DNA of 64,000 nucleotides from Hymenobacter wooponensis (GTDB taxonomy: Bacteria; Bacteroidota; Bacteroidia; Cytophagales; Hymenobacteraceae): positions 1 to 64,000 of the forward strand of contig NZ_SRKZ01000009.1 of the NCBI RefSeq assembly GCF_004745865.1, in the 5' to 3' direction. Of the stretch, positions 8,587 to 18,731 are shown piece after piece (the stretch's first letter is position 1; each line of letters opens with the position of its first letter). A program made the position numbers and the translations under genes. A model generated the notes under the pieces. The model saw only the letters and a list, made by a program, of their open reading frames with translations. It did no database searches and was not told the DNA's origin.

Positions 8587-10656
8587 ATGTATCCTTTCGC
8601 TCTTCCTCAACCCGCCAGTTGGCTGACTTTGTTTATTCTGCTCATGACTACGCTGCCAACGACAGCCCAAATAGGTACTGAGCCCGCCAATGCCGGCCGG
8701 ATGAGCACGCTGGCCGGTATGCCCCCGAACGGTAGCCCCGGTAGCACCGATGGGCCCGCCCTGCAGGCGCGGTTTAACTGGCCCCGGGGATTGGCTCTGG
8801 GGGCCGACGGCACCCTTTACGTGGCCGACACGAAGAATGAAACCATCCGTGCCATCAGCCCGGCGGGCCTCGTCCGCACTTTGGCGGGGCAGGCCGGCCG
8901 GCCGGGATTTGCGCAGGGCAGCGGACCACAGGCCCGCTTTAACCAGCCCGTGGGGGTGGTCGTGGATGCGACTGGCACGCTGTACGTGGTGGATCAGGGC
9001 AACCAGGCGGTGCGCAAGATCACCCCCGACGGCACGGTGAGCACCGTGGTAGGCCACCCAACCAGCCCGGCTTCTTCCATACAGAGCTCTGCTTCCCTGC
9101 AGCTGGTCAAGCCAACGGCCATTGCGTGGGGACCGGGCGGCGACCTGTACGTGAGCGATGAAAACCAGGGCAGCATTTATCGCATTAACCCGGCAACGGG
9201 GGCGGTACGCACGTGGCTCAGCCGTGAGCAGTACCTGGCCGTGGCCAGCCAGGCACCCCGGTTCCGGGGCATGGAGCTGGTGAGCCTGGTATTCGACCCC
9301 ACCGGCACGGGCTACGTGGGCGATGGGCAGGGCGTCATCCGCAAAATCTCCCCGCAAGGGGAGCTACGCGACTGGGTGGGCACTGCGGGCGTAGGCGGCT
9401 TCGAGGATGGTACTGGCCCCGACGGTCAGCTCGGCAACCCCACCGGCCTGGCCCTGGGCCCGGACGGGACACTCTACGTGGCCGATGAGCGCTTCGCCGT
9501 AATCCGGCGGGTGTCGCCGGCCGGGCGGGTAAGCACCCTGGCCGGTCAGGGCGACCAGACCGGCTCCCGGAACGGGCCGGTGGCAACGGCGCGCTTCCTG
9601 CTGCCGCGCGGCCTGGCGCGGGCAGCCGACGGCACCCTCTTTGTTGCCGACGAGCTGGGCAGCTGCATTCGGCGGATTTCGCCCCAGGGGCAAGTGAGCA
9701 CCTGGGCCGGGGCACCCGTACGCCTGGGCGGCGACGATGGGCCCGGCGCCACGGCGCAGTTTCAAGCCCCCGAGGCCGTGGCCGTCGATGCGGGTGGAAC
9801 GGTGTACGTGGCCGAAGGCGGCGGTATGGCCGTGCGCAAGATTGCCCCCGATGGGGAGGTGAGTACTTTGTACGGGGGGCAGGAGCGCCCCAGCGCCCCG
9901 GCCCGGTCTGTGTACCTGCACCATCCTACGGGAGTGGCCGTAGCGCCTTCCGGCATTGTGTATGTCTCGGAGGCCGGCAGTAATGTCATCTACCAGATTT
10001 CGCCCCAGGGCAGCATCAGCTTGCTGGCGGGCCGCCCCGGCAGCGACGGGGATGCCGTGGACGGGAAAGCGGCCGAAGCCCGGTTCAGCCACCCCTCCCA
10101 CTTGGCAGTCGGCCCCGGCGGTACGCTCTACGTACTAGACGAATACAACGCGCTGGTGCGTACCATCAGCCCCCAGGGCCAGGTGAGTACCCTGGTTGGG
10201 AAGCTGCCCACCTACATGGGGCCGCGGGATCCGCTACTGGGAACGCCCACGGGCCTGGCCGTCGATGCAGCCGGCACCGTGTACGTGAGTGATGGCCCGG
10301 GCCACGTGATTCGCCGCATTACTCCGGCCGGCATGGTGAGCGTCTGGGCGGGGCAGCCCGGGCAGGCGGGCCACGCGGACGGGACGGGCCACAGTGCACG
10401 CTTTCAGCAGCCGGCCGGCCTGAGCCTGGACCGCCAAGGCAATCTGTACGTGGCCGACCTGCTTAATAGCACGGTGCGGCGGGTGTCACCTGCCGGGGTG
10501 GTCACCACGCTGGTGGGCGAGGCGGGCCAGCCGGGCAGCACGGACGGCCGAGGGGCCGCCGGCCGCTTGAGTCAACCCCGGAGCGTTGCCATCGGACCGG
10601 ATGGAGCCGTCTACATTGCCGATTCTGGTAACGCAACGATTCGCGTGGTGCGCTGA
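8587..10656 (+). CDS. Secreted NHL-repeat beta-propeller protein
   Basis: The 689-residue protein starts with a signal peptide ending near TLPTTAQ. It then contains about eleven NHL repeats, each with the pattern GLALGADGTLYVADTKNETI followed by RxISPxGxVxTLAGxxGxxG. NHL repeats build six-bladed propellers, so this length suggests two propellers in tandem. Unlike the protein at 5087 it ends in the middle of a blade pattern (NATIRVVR) with no type IX sorting domain, so it is probably periplasmic. Binding partner unknown. Confidence 0.85.
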   Translation: MYPFALPQPASWLTLFILLMTTLPTTAQIGTEPANAGRMSTLAGMPPNGSPGSTDGPALQARFNWPRGLALGADGTLYVADTKNETIRAISPAGLVRTLAGQAGRPGFAQGSGPQARFNQPVGVVVDATGTLYVVDQGNQAVRKITPDGTVSTVVGHPTSPASSIQSSASLQLVKPTAIAWGPGGDLYVSDENQGSIYRINPATGAVRTWLSREQYLAVASQAPRFRGMELVSLVFDPTGTGYVGDGQGVIRKISPQGELRDWVGTAGVGGFEDGTGPDGQLGNPTGLALGPDGTLYVADERFAVIRRVSPAGRVSTLAGQGDQTGSRNGPVATARFLLPRGLARAADGTLFVADELGSCIRRISPQGQVSTWAGAPVRLGGDDGPGATAQFQAPEAVAVDAGGTVYVAEGGGMAVRKIAPDGEVSTLYGGQERPSAPARSVYLHHPTGVAVAPSGIVYVSEAGSNVIYQISPQGSISLLAGRPGSDGDAVDGKAAEARFSHPSHLAVGPGGTLYVLDEYNALVRTISPQGQVSTLVGKLPTYMGPRDPLLGTPTGLAVDAAGTVYVSDGPGHVIRRITPAGMVSVWAGQPGQAGHADGTGHSARFQQPAGLSLDRQGNLYVADLLNSTVRRVSPAGVVTTLVGEAGQPGSTDGRGAAGRLSQPRSVAIGPDGAVYIADSGNATIRVVR

Positions 10657-10921
10657 AGCCGCTACTTGTCTGCTTTTCTGCAGCATCAGGGTTGGGGCGG
10701 GCAGCTGCTAACCCGTTGCGCAGCCTTCGGCTATTCCATCGGCCCCGGCACTGCGTGAGTGCCGAGCACTGGCTCTTCCGGAATGACAAGTGGCAAGTGG
10801 AGGGAGCGTTGGCTGTTGTCAGCCAGCAACTGGATGTGTACCTTCGAAGTACTCCTCACTTACCTATTTGCCGTATCCAGCGCCTTCATCTTCTATAAGG
10901 TAGGCCGGCGCAGTATCGTTT

Positions 10922-12931
10922 ATGCCCTATTGCCAACGTACCCTGCTGCTTATCTTACTCAGCGGCGTATTCATTTCATCACTGCGCCCCTGTGCCCGGG
11001 CGCAGGGGCGCAGGCCGGTTAGCTACGAGCAGCGGGTCACGGCCCCAAGCATTCCCTTCCGGCGCGGGGCCGCCTGGGGCCTGATGAGCCCGCAGGGCAA
11101 GATAGTGGTTGAGCCCCGCTACCCCAACCCCATCAAGCGTTACTTCCACGCGCCCTACCTCTGGTATACCACCCAGGCGGGCCCGTTGCCCGTAGTCCTG
11201 CTCAACGAGCAGGGTCAGGAACTCGGCCACTTTAAAACCTTCACGCAGGCCCCCAATGGGATGGTGCTCGCCACCGGCCAGCGCACCATTACCCTCTTTG
11301 ACTCCGTAGGCCACCTGTTGCGCGCGACGCCTTATGCCTCCATCCAGGAAGAGTGGCATCAGGGCCTAGCCGTTGTGAAGCTGCCGGACTCGGTGCTGAC
11401 CACCAAACCAGCAACCGGCTCCTACGCCATTCGGAACTCCGAATACGTGATCCCGGGCCTGCTGGGGCTGGTCGATGCGCAGCTGCGGGAAGTGGTGCCC
11501 CCTTCCTTCCACCACATCGGCATGTACTGGCAGGGCTACACGCCCGTCTCCCTGATCGACCGGCGCAAGGGCGCCATCGATCGGGCAGGCCGGGTGACCT
11601 GGCTTAGCCGGGCCCACGCCGACACAATTGCCCGCGCGTATTTCGGTGGGTTTTGGGCGGGCTGGTCGAATGAGCGGCAGAGTGCGGCGGCCGTGGACGT
11701 GCACGACCAAGTGGTCGTGCCCTTTGGTAAGTACAAAGAGATTACGCGCGGCCAGTCGGACCCCTACATCGCCGTCATGCAGCGCGTCCGGCTGGGGGCG
11801 GCGCCCAACGGGAAATGGGTGGAGCGCTGGGGCCTGCTCGATACCACGTTCCGCGAAATTACGCCCCCGCTCTACGAACGGCTCGCGCAACACGGACGCT
11901 GGACGGTGGTAGAGGACGCTCCAGTAGGGCCCTATCAGATTCCGCAGCGCGGCGCCCTCTACCAGGGCCGGCTGGTTATTCCGGCGCGTAGCCCGCAGGT
12001 ATACCCCACTGGGGACCAGCGCTACGCCCTGGCGCTGGAGTCTAGCCGCGACTCGGCCACGCATACGACCGTCTCTCGTTACGTCTGCTACGGGCCGCAG
12101 GGCCCTACCGGCATGGCCGTGGTGTCCCTGCAAGCCCCCGTCTACCTGGGGCACGATATCTTCTCCTACCAAAGCTCCTACGAAACCCGGCCTCAGCTGA
12201 TTCTGGCCAGTGGCCAGAAACCCTTCGATGAGGAGATTACCGGGGTGTCCACGGCCTACGGGGGGCGCTACTACCAGGTGCGCACGGCCACCAAAGCCGG
12301 TTTATTGGACACGACCGGCCGCTGGGCCGTACCGCTCAGCGCCGCCTATGACGAGGTGTTGCCCCACCAGCCTGATTCGTTGTTTACGGTCCGAAAGAAC
12401 AAGCTTGAGGGCCTTGTTACAGCTACGGGCCAGGTAGTAGTGCCACTAGAATACACCTGGGTTACTCACGGGCCGGGCCGCACCTTCGTGGGCAGAAAGC
12501 CGGATGGTCAGTTCATGCTGGGCCGCACTGGTCGCGTACGAATGACCCTACCTGATTACAAGGCGCAGGGCAAAAAGGTGTTTAAGCTCGAAATCCTGGC
12601 GCCGGGCCTGGCACTGCTGCACTGGCTTCGTGAGCCAGCGACCTTGCCTTCTTCTGCTGGTTCGGCGATGGGCTACGAGCGGGGGGTGCTGCTCGTTAAT
12701 GAGCAAGGGCGGCAGATTTTGCCGGCCGAGGTAACGCAGGTAGGGCCCGCCAGCAACGGGGTCATCTGGGTGTCCAACGGCTCGGCCTATGCGGTGCTCG
12801 ACTACCAGGGCAAGCTGCTCACGCCCTTCAAGTATACCAACGTGCAGCCTTTTTCCCAGGGCATTACCCTGGCCACCACCGGGGGGCATGAGGTATGGCT
12901 GGACTGCTTCGGGAAGGAATATGCGCAGTAA
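10922..12931 (+). CDS. Secreted WG-repeat protein
   Basis: The 669-residue product has a signal peptide (LLLILLSGVFISSLRPCARA) and WG (KWG) repeats, seen as AAWGLMSPQGKIVVEPRY, KWVERWGLLDTTFREITPPL and KAGLLDTTGRWAVPLSAAYD. WG repeats are short beta-hairpin units found in many bacterial proteins of unknown function, probably protein-binding. Its stop codon overlaps the ATG of the next gene (12921), so the two are almost certainly translated together. Confidence 0.8.
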   Translation: MPYCQRTLLLILLSGVFISSLRPCARAQGRRPVSYEQRVTAPSIPFRRGAAWGLMSPQGKIVVEPRYPNPIKRYFHAPYLWYTTQAGPLPVVLLNEQGQELGHFKTFTQAPNGMVLATGQRTITLFDSVGHLLRATPYASIQEEWHQGLAVVKLPDSVLTTKPATGSYAIRNSEYVIPGLLGLVDAQLREVVPPSFHHIGMYWQGYTPVSLIDRRKGAIDRAGRVTWLSRAHADTIARAYFGGFWAGWSNERQSAAAVDVHDQVVVPFGKYKEITRGQSDPYIAVMQRVRLGAAPNGKWVERWGLLDTTFREITPPLYERLAQHGRWTVVEDAPVGPYQIPQRGALYQGRLVIPARSPQVYPTGDQRYALALESSRDSATHTTVSRYVCYGPQGPTGMAVVSLQAPVYLGHDIFSYQSSYETRPQLILASGQKPFDEEITGVSTAYGGRYYQVRTATKAGLLDTTGRWAVPLSAAYDEVLPHQPDSLFTVRKNKLEGLVTATGQVVVPLEYTWVTHGPGRTFVGRKPDGQFMLGRTGRVRMTLPDYKAQGKKVFKLEILAPGLALLHWLREPATLPSSAGSAMGYERGVLLVNEQGRQILPAEVTQVGPASNGVIWVSNGSAYAVLDYQGKLLTPFKYTNVQPFSQGITLATTGGHEVWLDCFGKEYAQ

Positions 12932-13926
12932 ACAGCCGGTTTTCTCCAGCAGGTGGGTAACCCGAGTTCTTTTTCTGCTGCTCGTAGGGTTACTGGCCTG
13001 CAACCGCTCCCAGACGGAAAAGCGCCCCCCCACTACCCGTGCCGCCCGGCTCGGCGCAGCCAGTCCTATCCCCCGCCAGCGCTGCCTTGCCGGCCCGGTT
13101 TGTTTCGTTTACTCCGGTCATCGACCGGCGCATTGAGGCTGCATCCGAGCGGGCCCAGCCCATCATCGATTCGTTAGCCCGTTTACAGTCCGACTACGAG
13201 GGCGCGCGGTACTGCGACTTTGGGGAAACCTTCCATGAGCTGCTCGGCGCGGATACCGAGCGGGTAGACCAGGTAAGGCCGTACGTGTTCAACCAGTGGA
13301 GTCCCTGGCTGACAAATTACTGCCTGCTGCACGCGTTTCTGGCCGACTCCGCCTCCGTTCTGTCGACCACATCCGCGGGAGAGCAGCCGCGCGGGTATCC
13401 GCGGCCGGTACACTTGCCCACCCGCAGCGCCCGGAAACTGTATCTGGTCGGGGAGCAGCAGGTAGCGCTGCTGGAATTCCGGCCCGATGGTGCGTTTCGG
13501 GGTATGATGCTGGGCCACGCCAATCCGTTCGGGGGCGTCGAACACCAGCTGTATGCCCACGCCGACGCCGAACTGCTGGTGCTCACCACCGTGCACGGTA
13601 ACATGGGCACCGGTCGCTGCGCCAGCGGCGAATCGGCCACCTACCTGCAGGTGTACGACCTGCTCCACGACCAATGGCTGCTCAACGAGCGGGTGGGGCG
13701 CAGCGAAACCATGCTAGGTGGCTGCGAAGACGAAAACGGCGTGGAAGTCGGCAGCCAGGAACTGGACGTAACCCGCAGCTACCGTGTGCGCGACCAGGGA
13801 CGCACCCTGCATTTGGGCGGCTATACCGTAAGTGGTGACGCCACCGATACCGATACCACGTCGACGGAACTGGCGGAAGGCACCTACCGCCTACGTCAAG
13901 GCCGCTACCAGCGCGTGGGCAAGTAA
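12921..13926 (+). pseudogene. Lipoprotein gene split by a frameshift in a 7-C run
   Basis: An ATG at 12921, overlapping the end of the WG gene, starts a signal peptide with a lipobox (LLVGLLAC near residue 28). Its frame fails soon after a run of seven C at 13025-13031. In the +1 frame, coding sequence of normal texture continues to 13926 (SFTPVIDRRIEAASERAQPI onwards, about 295 residues). Removing one C rejoins the frames. The body has no domain I recognise. It may be a sequencing error, a recent mutation, or a phase-variable tract; the sequence alone cannot decide. A lone start at 13039 would lack the signal peptide and is unlikely. Confidence 0.7.
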
Positions 13927-13984
13927 GGGCGACAACTCGCCTATTTGCTCGCTGCTCACAAACCATCTACTAAGCACAAATTCT

Positions 13985-14317
13985 ATGGCCACGATGCCGA
14001 TGCCCTACGCCCTTCTGCTCCTCGATGAAGGCTCTGCTATCACGCTGGCCGTGGGATTGCTGAAAGCCGTGCCCGTGGTCGTGCTCTACGGCGCTTCTTT
14101 CTACTTTCTGCTGCACAACCGGCGCACGTCCGAGCAGAAGCCATTAGGTCTGCTGCTCGCCTTGGTGCTAGCCGCAATAGGGCTGTATAGGTGGCCGGAG
14201 CGCATGCTCTATGAGGAGTATAGCTACTCCACCCTCTTCATGGCGTGCCTCTTGTTTCTACCGCTGCTCGTGGCCGCATTTGTGTTTACTTGTGCCGCCC
14301 AAGAACGCGAAGAGTAA
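13985..14317 (+). CDS. Small membrane protein, unknown function
   Basis: With the ATG at 13985 the product is 110 residues with three hydrophobic stretches (around residues 16-38, 54-66 and 78-101) and a short acidic tail (AAQEREE). It follows the frameshifted lipoprotein after 58 bp and may belong to the same transcript. I do not recognise a family. Proteins of this size and shape recur through the next 13 kb. Confidence 0.55.
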   Translation: MATMPMPYALLLLDEGSAITLAVGLLKAVPVVVLYGASFYFLLHNRRTSEQKPLGLLLALVLAAIGLYRWPERMLYEEYSYSTLFMACLLFLPLLVAAFVFTCAAQEREE

Positions 14318-14428
14318 TTGTTCTCTTTTTATAGCGGAGTATAGCGTTCTGTTTTATCAGGAAGAACCCCGGCCAAAAAAAGCCCCGAACTTGCCTTCCG
14401 ATCACGAATCTCATACCCATTTGCAAAA

Positions 14429-14722
14429 ATGCTGTTGACCCTATTCCTATCAGAAACCACCGCCATTAGTATGGCTTTTTCACTGCTGTTGGTATTGTTT
14501 GCCCTGGCTCTGCTGCTTCCCGTCTTTTTCCTCTCGCGGCCGACTGCCTCTGCTACCGCAAAGGTCGTGGCCGTGGCGCTAGCGGTGCTGCCAGCTTGGC
14601 TTGGCCACGGGATCAACGCGGATTTTGCCTACATGTCGTATGCCTGGCTGATACCATTCTGCTCGTATCTGCCCCTTGCTGGGGTCTTGTTGAATCTGGC
14701 CCGTAGTACTATCAAAGCATAA
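14429..14722 (+). CDS. Small three-helix membrane protein
   Basis: The 97-residue product has three predicted transmembrane segments (about residues 15-36, 42-60 and 69-90) and a short basic end (ARSTIKA). It is a paralogue of the broken gene at 19890-20169, sharing the start pattern LLLSESTSIS / LFLSETTAIS, the S-x-x-x-x-A-K core before helix two and the NLxRS ending. Function unknown. The existence of a decayed relative 5 kb away suggests duplication within this accessory region. Confidence 0.6.
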   Translation: MLLTLFLSETTAISMAFSLLLVLFALALLLPVFFLSRPTASATAKVVAVALAVLPAWLGHGINADFAYMSYAWLIPFCSYLPLAGVLLNLARSTIKA

Positions 14723-15420
14723 GACCAAAATCATGGCACCGGGCTGAAACGCACCCAGTAGCCAAGAGAGGTGAACGGTAGGCAGCTCGGTCCGTTATTG
14801 TCAGCTTGTAACGGGCGGGCAACCGGGACTGATCAAGTACTTACCCGGCGGCCAACACCTTTCCCCGCGCAACCCGCTACCTAGCTTAGCAACGCCACTT
14901 CTTAACGCTTAGCCAACTTCTGCTTCCCTCCGATATCTAAAGCCTGAATTACTGGCTGGTAGTTCTGATTATGTAGATACCCTAACTATCAGGGGTGGGC
15001 GTTGCGATGCTAGTACTGGTGGGAATCGTGCGTGGCATGCGCCGCTTCTGGATCCGTAAGGTCCTTATGTGATTACCCCACTTATTAGCAGACTGAGCAA
15101 TAGAGAATGCCGTGAGTATGGAGCGAAGCTACCATGAATTCGATAACCTTTTCAGCTTACTTGCCCACGCCACGACGTTTCAAACCCTGTGGGTTTCCTT
15201 TCTGCTAGCAGTGCCGTGTTTACCAGTACTGCGTGTCTGCTAGGTGGGTAGGCACAGCGTAAAGGCCGGGCAGCCTAGCCCGGCCAGCGCTCTGAGGCAA
15301 GGTCCGCCAAATCGTCAATGACTACCTTGCGACTTTGCTGGATAATAGCTATACCTGATGAGTACCTCGTATTGCTACCTTTATCCCACAGCATAATTAC
15401 TTTTTTATAAGCAGCCTATC
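14723..15420. other. Gap with gene debris, no intact gene
   Basis: About 700 bp without a convincing gene. A 41-codon frame at 15118-15243 (MERSYHEFDNLFSLLAHATT, then a hydrophobic stretch) reads like the N-terminus of a small membrane protein cut short. Other short coding-like scraps near 14950-15060 carry stops in every frame. This looks like eroded copies of the small membrane genes around it. Confidence 0.4.
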
Positions 15421-15825
15421 GTGCTCTCCGTTTTCGGCTCCCTGTTGCTGTCTTCTACCTCTGCAAGCTGGGTAACCTGGCTCGTGGTACTTCTGTGGTG
15501 GATCCTACTGTTAAAACTGATTGTTCCCGCAGTAGCGCTGCTTGTTGGATTGGTTTGGGGTACAATACGTTATCGGATACTCTGGGCATTCATCTGGGTG
15601 CCTTACTACATGATTGGAAACGGTATTTATGAAATATCGAAGCACGCTGATTGGAATTCAGAGGCCTTGTTATCACTTTCCGATGAGCCAGGGTTGCTGG
15701 TACAGTATGCTCCTTTATTCTTAACAATGCCGTTTTTGATATGCCTACACATATGGCTGTATAAGCGTTTCACTAAAAAACCGAATAGTTCGGCGCACAG
15801 GTTTGAGAAGGATGGCACGAGCTAA
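15421..15825 (+). CDS. Small membrane protein, unknown function
   Basis: Starting at a GTG, the 134-residue product has at least three hydrophobic segments: residues about 17-48 (WVTWLVVLLWWILLLKLIVP), 56-72 and 98-114, and a basic, polar tail (KRFTKKPNSSAHRF). No family recognised. An ATG start is not available near the beginning, so the GTG is the best candidate. Confidence 0.5.
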   Translation: MLSVFGSLLLSSTSASWVTWLVVLLWWILLLKLIVPAVALLVGLVWGTIRYRILWAFIWVPYYMIGNGIYEISKHADWNSEALLSLSDEPGLLVQYAPLFLTMPFLICLHIWLYKRFTKKPNSSAHRFEKDGTS

Positions 15826-16056
15826 AGCTTGCTGCGGGAATATGTACTGCGCGACGACTACTCTTCGGTTAAGATGAGGTGTTTTTGCCTTCATGCTAGC
15901 ACGTAAGGCCATAATGCCCCGTCCCCGTGGGCTGATCATGAGCCCACCGTACCGGCACGGCAAGCTATAAGTAGACTCCGCTCCGGAAATTTTTCTCGCT
16001 TACAACCGAAAGCCGGTCTTTCACCTACCGACATGCAGGGAAGGAATAGCATCTAG

Positions 16057-16283
16057 TCAGTTCAGGGCCTGTGCCACCAGGTAAGTGTCCGCGTTCTGCC
16101 CAATAGGGGCCGTGCAATACTTGTAGGATACGTTGCCGGAGGTGAGAAACATCGGACCAAAGTTCTTTTTAACTTCAGTTGCGATGAATGCCTCGGCTTG
16201 CGCGAGCCCATTGGCCGGGATATGGGTCATTACGGTCGAGCATTCGCCCTGCTCGAAGAGGTAGCCATATCTTTCATCGGTTT
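16057..16283 (-). pseudogene. C-terminal remnant of an unknown gene
   Basis: The minus strand reads a well-formed protein end (GYLFEQGECSTVMTHIPANG, then FGPMFLTSGNVSYKYCTAPI and GQNADTYLVAQALN, then stop). Upstream it runs into a stop codon and no start is found. The texture, including two cysteines, suggests a real former gene of about 70 or more residues. Family unknown. Confidence 0.45.
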
Positions 16284-16349
16284 ATATCCCCACAGCCTGC
16301 GCCGCCACTAGGTCGGCTGGAGCAGTAATCAATAGGCGTATCCCCCATC

Positions 16350-17513
16350 ATGTCTTTACCCCTATCCGGCCGGTATGTTGGCCTGTTGCTGCTGCCGCTG
16401 CTGGTGGCCTGTCAGCCTGATAAGCCAACCCAACAACCGTCCGCATCACCAACCGCCCGGCAACTCCCCGCGGAAAAGCCGGCTTCTGCTCCTTTCCGCG
16501 GGTGGCGGCGCTACACCGGGCAGGTAGGGTCTTATCCGGTGGTAGTTGAGCTGACCTTCGAGGATACCGCCACGGTCGGCTCCTACTACTATGCGCGCTA
16601 TGGTGAGCTGGTGCCGTTGCGGGCGCAGCCGCCGGGGCCGGGGCAGGCACTGCGGCTGCGCGAAGGAACCGCTGCAACCAGCAGCGGCACCTGGGAGGCG
16701 GTGCAACCCGCCGGCCCGGTGCTCAGCGGCACCTGGCGCAGCCCCGATGGCCGGCGACAACTGCCGTTCTCGCTGCGGGAGGAGTATGCCGGGGCCGTGC
16801 GCTACGAGCAGGTCGGGTTCAGCCGCGAAGGCCAACTGCCCGCCGACTCGGCCGTGTGCGGTATTCCGGGCCGTACCGTGAAATTTTCGCTGCAAGGAGT
16901 GCAGTTGCTCGATGCCGGGAGCCGCCCCGCCCTCCAACGGATCCAGCAGCAGCTGTTGCCCGTGCCCCCCGCACAGCTGGAAGCCTACGTGGCCCGGCAG
17001 GTGGCCGACAACGTGGGCGACTGCACCGAAACCGAGAAATCGGCCTGGGTAAGCTACAATGCCGACCACCTGCTGTCCGTGACTTTCCTGGAAGTGGTGT
17101 TTGCCTTCGGTGCCCCGCACCCGACCCACCACTTTACGACTATGACCTTTAACCTGCAAACGGGTAACCGGCTGGGCTTGGCCGATTTGCTGCGCCCCGG
17201 CTACGAGCAGCCGCTGCGGCAGCTGCTAACAAAACGGCTATTGGCCGATCCCAGCTACGGCGACTTTTACCGGGGGGAGCAGGCCGAAGGCCAGCAGCGG
17301 TGGCTGGACCAGGCCGGCCGGCCGCAACAACTGGTGCCGTTACCGGCAGGGGGGGTGGCGCTGACTCCCGCCGGGCTGGAGTTCACCTGGAACGAATACA
17401 CCATAGCCCCGTACGTGATGGGCCCGCAATCGGTGGAGCTCAGCTACGCCGACCTGCGCCGGCTGGTTCGGCCCTCGGGGCCGCTGGCAGCGGTAGTTGC
17501 GCGGCACAAGTGA
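16350..17513 (+). CDS. Lipoprotein with DUF3298 (RsiV-like) domain
   Basis: The 387-residue protein has a lipoprotein signal with lipobox LLVAC at residue 21, followed by a proline-rich spacer. The C-terminal half fits DUF3298, the domain also found in RsiV: MTFNLQTGNRLGLADLLRPG, then TPAGLEFTWNEYTIAPYVMG and a final SYADLRRLV. RsiV-type proteins bind lysozyme in Firmicutes; whether this one does is unknown. The N-terminal half (residues about 45-150) has a repeated GTWxxx / SGTWRSPDG pattern typical of small beta-barrel domains. A stand-alone gene in the envelope-protein region. Confidence 0.75.
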   Translation: MSLPLSGRYVGLLLLPLLVACQPDKPTQQPSASPTARQLPAEKPASAPFRGWRRYTGQVGSYPVVVELTFEDTATVGSYYYARYGELVPLRAQPPGPGQALRLREGTAATSSGTWEAVQPAGPVLSGTWRSPDGRRQLPFSLREEYAGAVRYEQVGFSREGQLPADSAVCGIPGRTVKFSLQGVQLLDAGSRPALQRIQQQLLPVPPAQLEAYVARQVADNVGDCTETEKSAWVSYNADHLLSVTFLEVVFAFGAPHPTHHFTTMTFNLQTGNRLGLADLLRPGYEQPLRQLLTKRLLADPSYGDFYRGEQAEGQQRWLDQAGRPQQLVPLPAGGVALTPAGLEFTWNEYTIAPYVMGPQSVELSYADLRRLVRPSGPLAAVVARHK

Positions 17514-17627
17514 TAAGAAAAAACCAGCAGGTTGACTGATATCAGTCGTCGTCACACATGTACTCCCCATTCTGATGCCTTAGTAAAAAGCAGAGAACCG
17601 TGGGTATCGAGAAGGCAATACCCACAT

Positions 17628-18188
17628 TTACAAAAGCTTGAAGGAGGCCAGAAACTTATCGGCTTCCCGTCTATTGTGCGTGCGTTTGGTGGCCGTCACC
17701 ATCACCACCACATAAAGCTCCCGGTAGTAGTAAGCCCTGAAGTAAGCTACATTACCCTGGCGGTCTTTCCACAACAGGTCTTCACCTCTGCCCTGATGGG
17801 GACCGGAGGCCGGCAGCGCTAACGGGCGAGCATACAGTACTTGTCCATTTTGCCCGTAGACCGCATCCATGCGCCGATCCAAGCGCTCGGCGGCTTCTTG
17901 CAGGGAAACTGAAGCCGGGAGTGCCTGCGACCGATCATCAGCCGCTGCATACAGCACCCTATATAGGTCATTAGCTTTTGCGGCGGGCGGCATGTCCAGT
18001 GCCGTGCTTCTAATGTAGGCCAGTCCCCAAGGAGTACGACGGGTTTCGGTGGGTAGGATCGCCGGTTCCGCTGGGTAAATTATAGAGTAGACGTCGGGCT
18101 GGGTAACAAGCTTGGGCCGGGAAGCCGGCGCGTTGCCACCGCTGGCTATCCAGCCGGAAAGTAACGTAGCCCAGATACTATGTAGCAT
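17628..18188 (-). CDS. Hypothetical secreted protein
   Basis: The 186-residue product begins with a short hydrophobic segment that may be a signal peptide (MLHSIWATLLSGWIASGGNA). The body ends with a pattern common in small Bacteroidota secreted proteins (YYYRELYVVVMVTATKRTHN, then ADKFLASFKLL). That final phrase recalls proteins in which a FxxSF motif closes the fold. Function unknown. Confidence 0.55.
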   Translation of the reverse strand: MLHSIWATLLSGWIASGGNAPASRPKLVTQPDVYSIIYPAEPAILPTETRRTPWGLAYIRSTALDMPPAAKANDLYRVLYAAADDRSQALPASVSLQEAAERLDRRMDAVYGQNGQVLYARPLALPASGPHQGRGEDLLWKDRQGNVAYFRAYYYRELYVVVMVTATKRTHNRREADKFLASFKLL

Positions 18189-18304
18189 GATCTAAAGGTA
18201 AACATTGAACAGATGCTGGCCCTGGTGTTCCCAGCGTATTGGGTGTTGCTCTTACTAATCATCAGATTATGGATACGTCACCTGGATGTGGAAATTGCCC
18301 CCCC

Positions 18305-18625
18305 TCAGCCGACAAACCAGAGCACCAACGACCCCAGGACGTACAGGCCCACGCCTCGCTGTAGCCAGGCCGCCCGTGGGCCCAGCGGCACCAGCCGGCC
18401 GCCCTCGACTTCCGCCACCACCATATTAAAACCAAGCAACACGAGGGCGGCCAATACCAGGAACCCGTCATAATCCGCTAGATGACCCGGCCGGCAGTGG
18501 TAGAGCACGGCGCGCAGGTTGCCTACCTGGCAACCGGTCAACACTAAGCCCGCGTCGCCAGCGGCGGTACTACCGAGTTGGTTACCGATGTGGGTGATCC
18601 GCCAATTTTTAAGGACGGAAAACAC
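18305..18625 (-). CDS. Possible small membrane protein, N-terminus uncertain
   Basis: The second half of this 106-residue frame looks real: two hydrophobic segments (FLVLAALVLLGFNMVVAEVE and VGLYVLGSLVLWFVG) separated by a charged loop. The first 40 residues have no such texture, so the start may be wrong or the gene may be a fragment. It ends about 115 bp past the start of the divergent secreted-protein gene region. Unknown function. Confidence 0.4.
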   Translation of the reverse strand: MFSVLKNWRITHIGNQLGSTAAGDAGLVLTGCQVGNLRAVLYHCRPGHLADYDGFLVLAALVLLGFNMVVAEVEGGRLVPLGPRAAWLQRGVGLYVLGSLVLWFVG

Positions 18626-18731
18626 AACGATGTAATACGAGAACTAACGTTTAAACTGCCGGTTAGAAGACATAGGGTCAGTTAGGGGAACCAGAAGAAT
18701 GCTTCAGCAGGGGGCGGCGCCAAGCAGCCCA

